Shown: one piece after another, positions 14,267 through 15,439 of the stretch
Layout: each line of letters begins with the position of its first letter
How positions within the stretch are numbered: the stretch's first letter is position 1
NCBI GenBank assembly: GCA_900763245.1
Contig: CAAFJQ010000045.1
Location: 1-15,439, forward strand
DNA: 15,439 nt
Reading direction: 5' to 3'
Source of the DNA: Bacilli bacterium
GTDB lineage: Bacteria > Bacillota_I > Bacilli_A > RFN20 > CAG-288
Position numbers and translations under genes: made by a program
The notes under the pieces: generated by a model
Databases searched by the model: none
What the model was told of the DNA's origin: nothing
Seen by the model: the letters and a program-made list of their open reading frames with translations, nothing else

Positions 14267-15406
14267 TTACTCTGTTACAACTGTATTAGGTACTTGGCTA
14301 TCTGCTAGATAGTCTATTCCCATATGATACAGATTCATAGCTCCAATACGATCATCATTGGATTTATAGCCGCAGTTTTTACAAGTAAACAAATGTATCT
14401 TCTTATTGCGGTTTGCTTTTTCAGTATGTCCACAAATAGGACAACACTGACTTGTATAAGCAGGATCAACTTTAATTACAATAGATTGATTCTGTTTAGC
14501 CTTGTACATAAGTTTTTGTTCAAGGTCATAGAAAGACCATGATACAGAAACATAACGGTCTTTTGTTTTGACATGTTCTGTGGCATTACGAATGCCCGAC
14601 AGATCTTCCAATACAAAGAGTGTATGCTTTGGGTTGTTCTCAACGAGTGCCTTTGATACACAATGGTTGACATCTTGCATCCAACGGTTTTCTCGCTGAC
14701 CGATTGCTTTTAATCTTCGTCTTGAAGAGGGAGTCTGTCGCATTTGGAGTTCTTTACGAAGTTTGGAATAATTGGCGCGTTTCTGTTTGATGGTTTTGCC
14801 GCTGACAAAACCTGACTTGTGCTTGCTGTCATAAGTGGCAACGACAAAGTTAATGCCTCTATCAATGCCTACGACATTACAAATGTCAGAAATGTCACAT
14901 TCTTCCACATCATAAGTTACTGGTATGTGAAGATAATATTTGCCATGTTTACTTACAAGGCTGGCAGTACCAAACTTGTAAATTATGCGGTCAAAATATT
15001 TAGACATGCCTTCAGTGAAATACGGCAGTTTAATACGACCCTTAAGTGTATTCACAGAAAAACGGTTCTGAGTCAAAGAATAATCTCTGTTCCAAACCAA
15101 GTCGTACTGAGGGTTCTTGAAAGTCGGCCGAATCCACTCGTTTTGATTTTCGAGAACGGTTTTATATTTTGCAATGACTGTTTTCAAAACAGACTGAGCC
15201 ATTTGTGATTTAAGGCCAAACTTTTCTCGTAAAGTAGAATACAGAATCTTATTAAGCGAAAACTGCTTTAAATCGTGAGTTCGGAACACATAGTCTGAAA
15301 CATAATTGCAGGCATCACGATAAACAGACATGGTTTCATCAAGCAAGGCCTTGTCTGTTTTGTTTACGACTATTTGAATTTTGGCCGTAACAGTCATCTG
15401 TTCCAT
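14267..15406 (-). CDS. tnpB: RNA-guided endonuclease TnpB
   Basis: This 379-residue transposon-associated nuclease is related to Cas12. The N-terminal half (about 1-165) is the wedge/REC-like region. The RuvC nuclease follows, with catalytic Asp182 (GIDRGINF), Glu267 (FVLEDLSGIR) and Asp352 (NDDRIGAMN), so it looks active rather than a nuclease-dead TldR type. A zinc ribbon of Cys322/325 and Cys342/345 sits before the last Asp, as usual. ISDra2 TnpB has the same order and nearly the same spacing. AAAGGAGC stands before the ATG at 15406, a strong ribosome site. No frameshift or truncation is seen. Confidence 0.93.
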   Translation of the reverse strand: MEQMTVTAKIQIVVNKTDKALLDETMSVYRDACNYVSDYVFRTHDLKQFSLNKILYSTLREKFGLKSQMAQSVLKTVIAKYKTVLENQNEWIRPTFKNPQYDLVWNRDYSLTQNRFSVNTLKGRIKLPYFTEGMSKYFDRIIYKFGTASLVSKHGKYYLHIPVTYDVEECDISDICNVVGIDRGINFVVATYDSKHKSGFVSGKTIKQKRANYSKLRKELQMRQTPSSRRRLKAIGQRENRWMQDVNHCVSKALVENNPKHTLFVLEDLSGIRNATEHVKTKDRYVSVSWSFYDLEQKLMYKAKQNQSIVIKVDPAYTSQCCPICGHTEKANRNKKIHLFTCKNCGYKSNDDRIGAMNLYHMGIDYLADSQVPNTVVTE

Positions 15407-15439
15407 AGATGTGCTCCTTTCACAGTTGCTTCACTGATT

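Larger units (their letters stand above)
14127..15439 (-). mobile_element. IS200/IS605-type orphan TnpB element, left end outside the window
   Basis: The element consists of tnpB and a right end with a subterminal hairpin (14127-14146). No tnpA is present in the visible part. The left end lies beyond base 15439, because only 33 bases precede tnpB here. Elements that keep only tnpB must be moved by a transposase elsewhere, or they persist by TnpB-guided cutting that copies the element back. The exact right boundary is inferred. Confidence 0.65.

Overview
This window is a typical low-to-medium GC Bacillota chromosome segment. The order yaaA-recF-gyrB-gyrA-serS places it close to, and downstream of, the replication origin, with dnaA and dnaN expected just left of base 1. 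Codon use, the gene neighbours and the acidic gyrase tails would fit an Erysipelotrichia-like organism, but this assignment is an inference and I cannot name a genus.

Left half, + strand (49-9287): a tightly packed replication and DNA-topology operon. It runs from the S4-domain protein YaaA to RecF (19-base overlap), GyrB (8-base overlap) and GyrA (14-base gap). serS follows, with its own probable promoter and a strong terminator. After that comes a separately promoted MATE-family multidrug or sodium antiporter that ends in its own terminator.

Right half, - strand (9301-15406), read right to left: an orphan TnpB transposon-associated nuclease with a structured omega-RNA-like 3' end; a three-gene cluster with overlapping or abutting ends (a Sel1/TPR-like helical-repeat protein, thiamine diphosphokinase and a zinc-type cation diffusion facilitator); prs (PRPP synthetase) with a strong terminator; and a two-gene unit of a CPBP-family membrane protease and a divergent Lgt-family membrane protein, which meets the MATE gene tail to tail.

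Most of the window is housekeeping. The points that deserve attention are these: (i) both gyrase subunits carry unusual residues exactly at quinolone-determining positions (GyrA Met at the E. coli Asp87 position, GyrB Asn at the E. coli Asp426 position), and a MATE pump lies nearby; (ii) the GyrA wrapping motif (GyrA box) is degenerate, and both subunits have long charged N-terminal tails; (iii) the Lgt-like protein lacks the classical Lgt catalytic residues; (iv) the TnpB omega-RNA guide region would fall on the extended -10 promoter and start codon of the next gene; (v) two genes look leaderless, with a -10 box six bases before the ATG and no Shine-Dalgarno. I found no tRNA, rRNA or CRISPR array, and no gene-free stretch longer than 300 bases.
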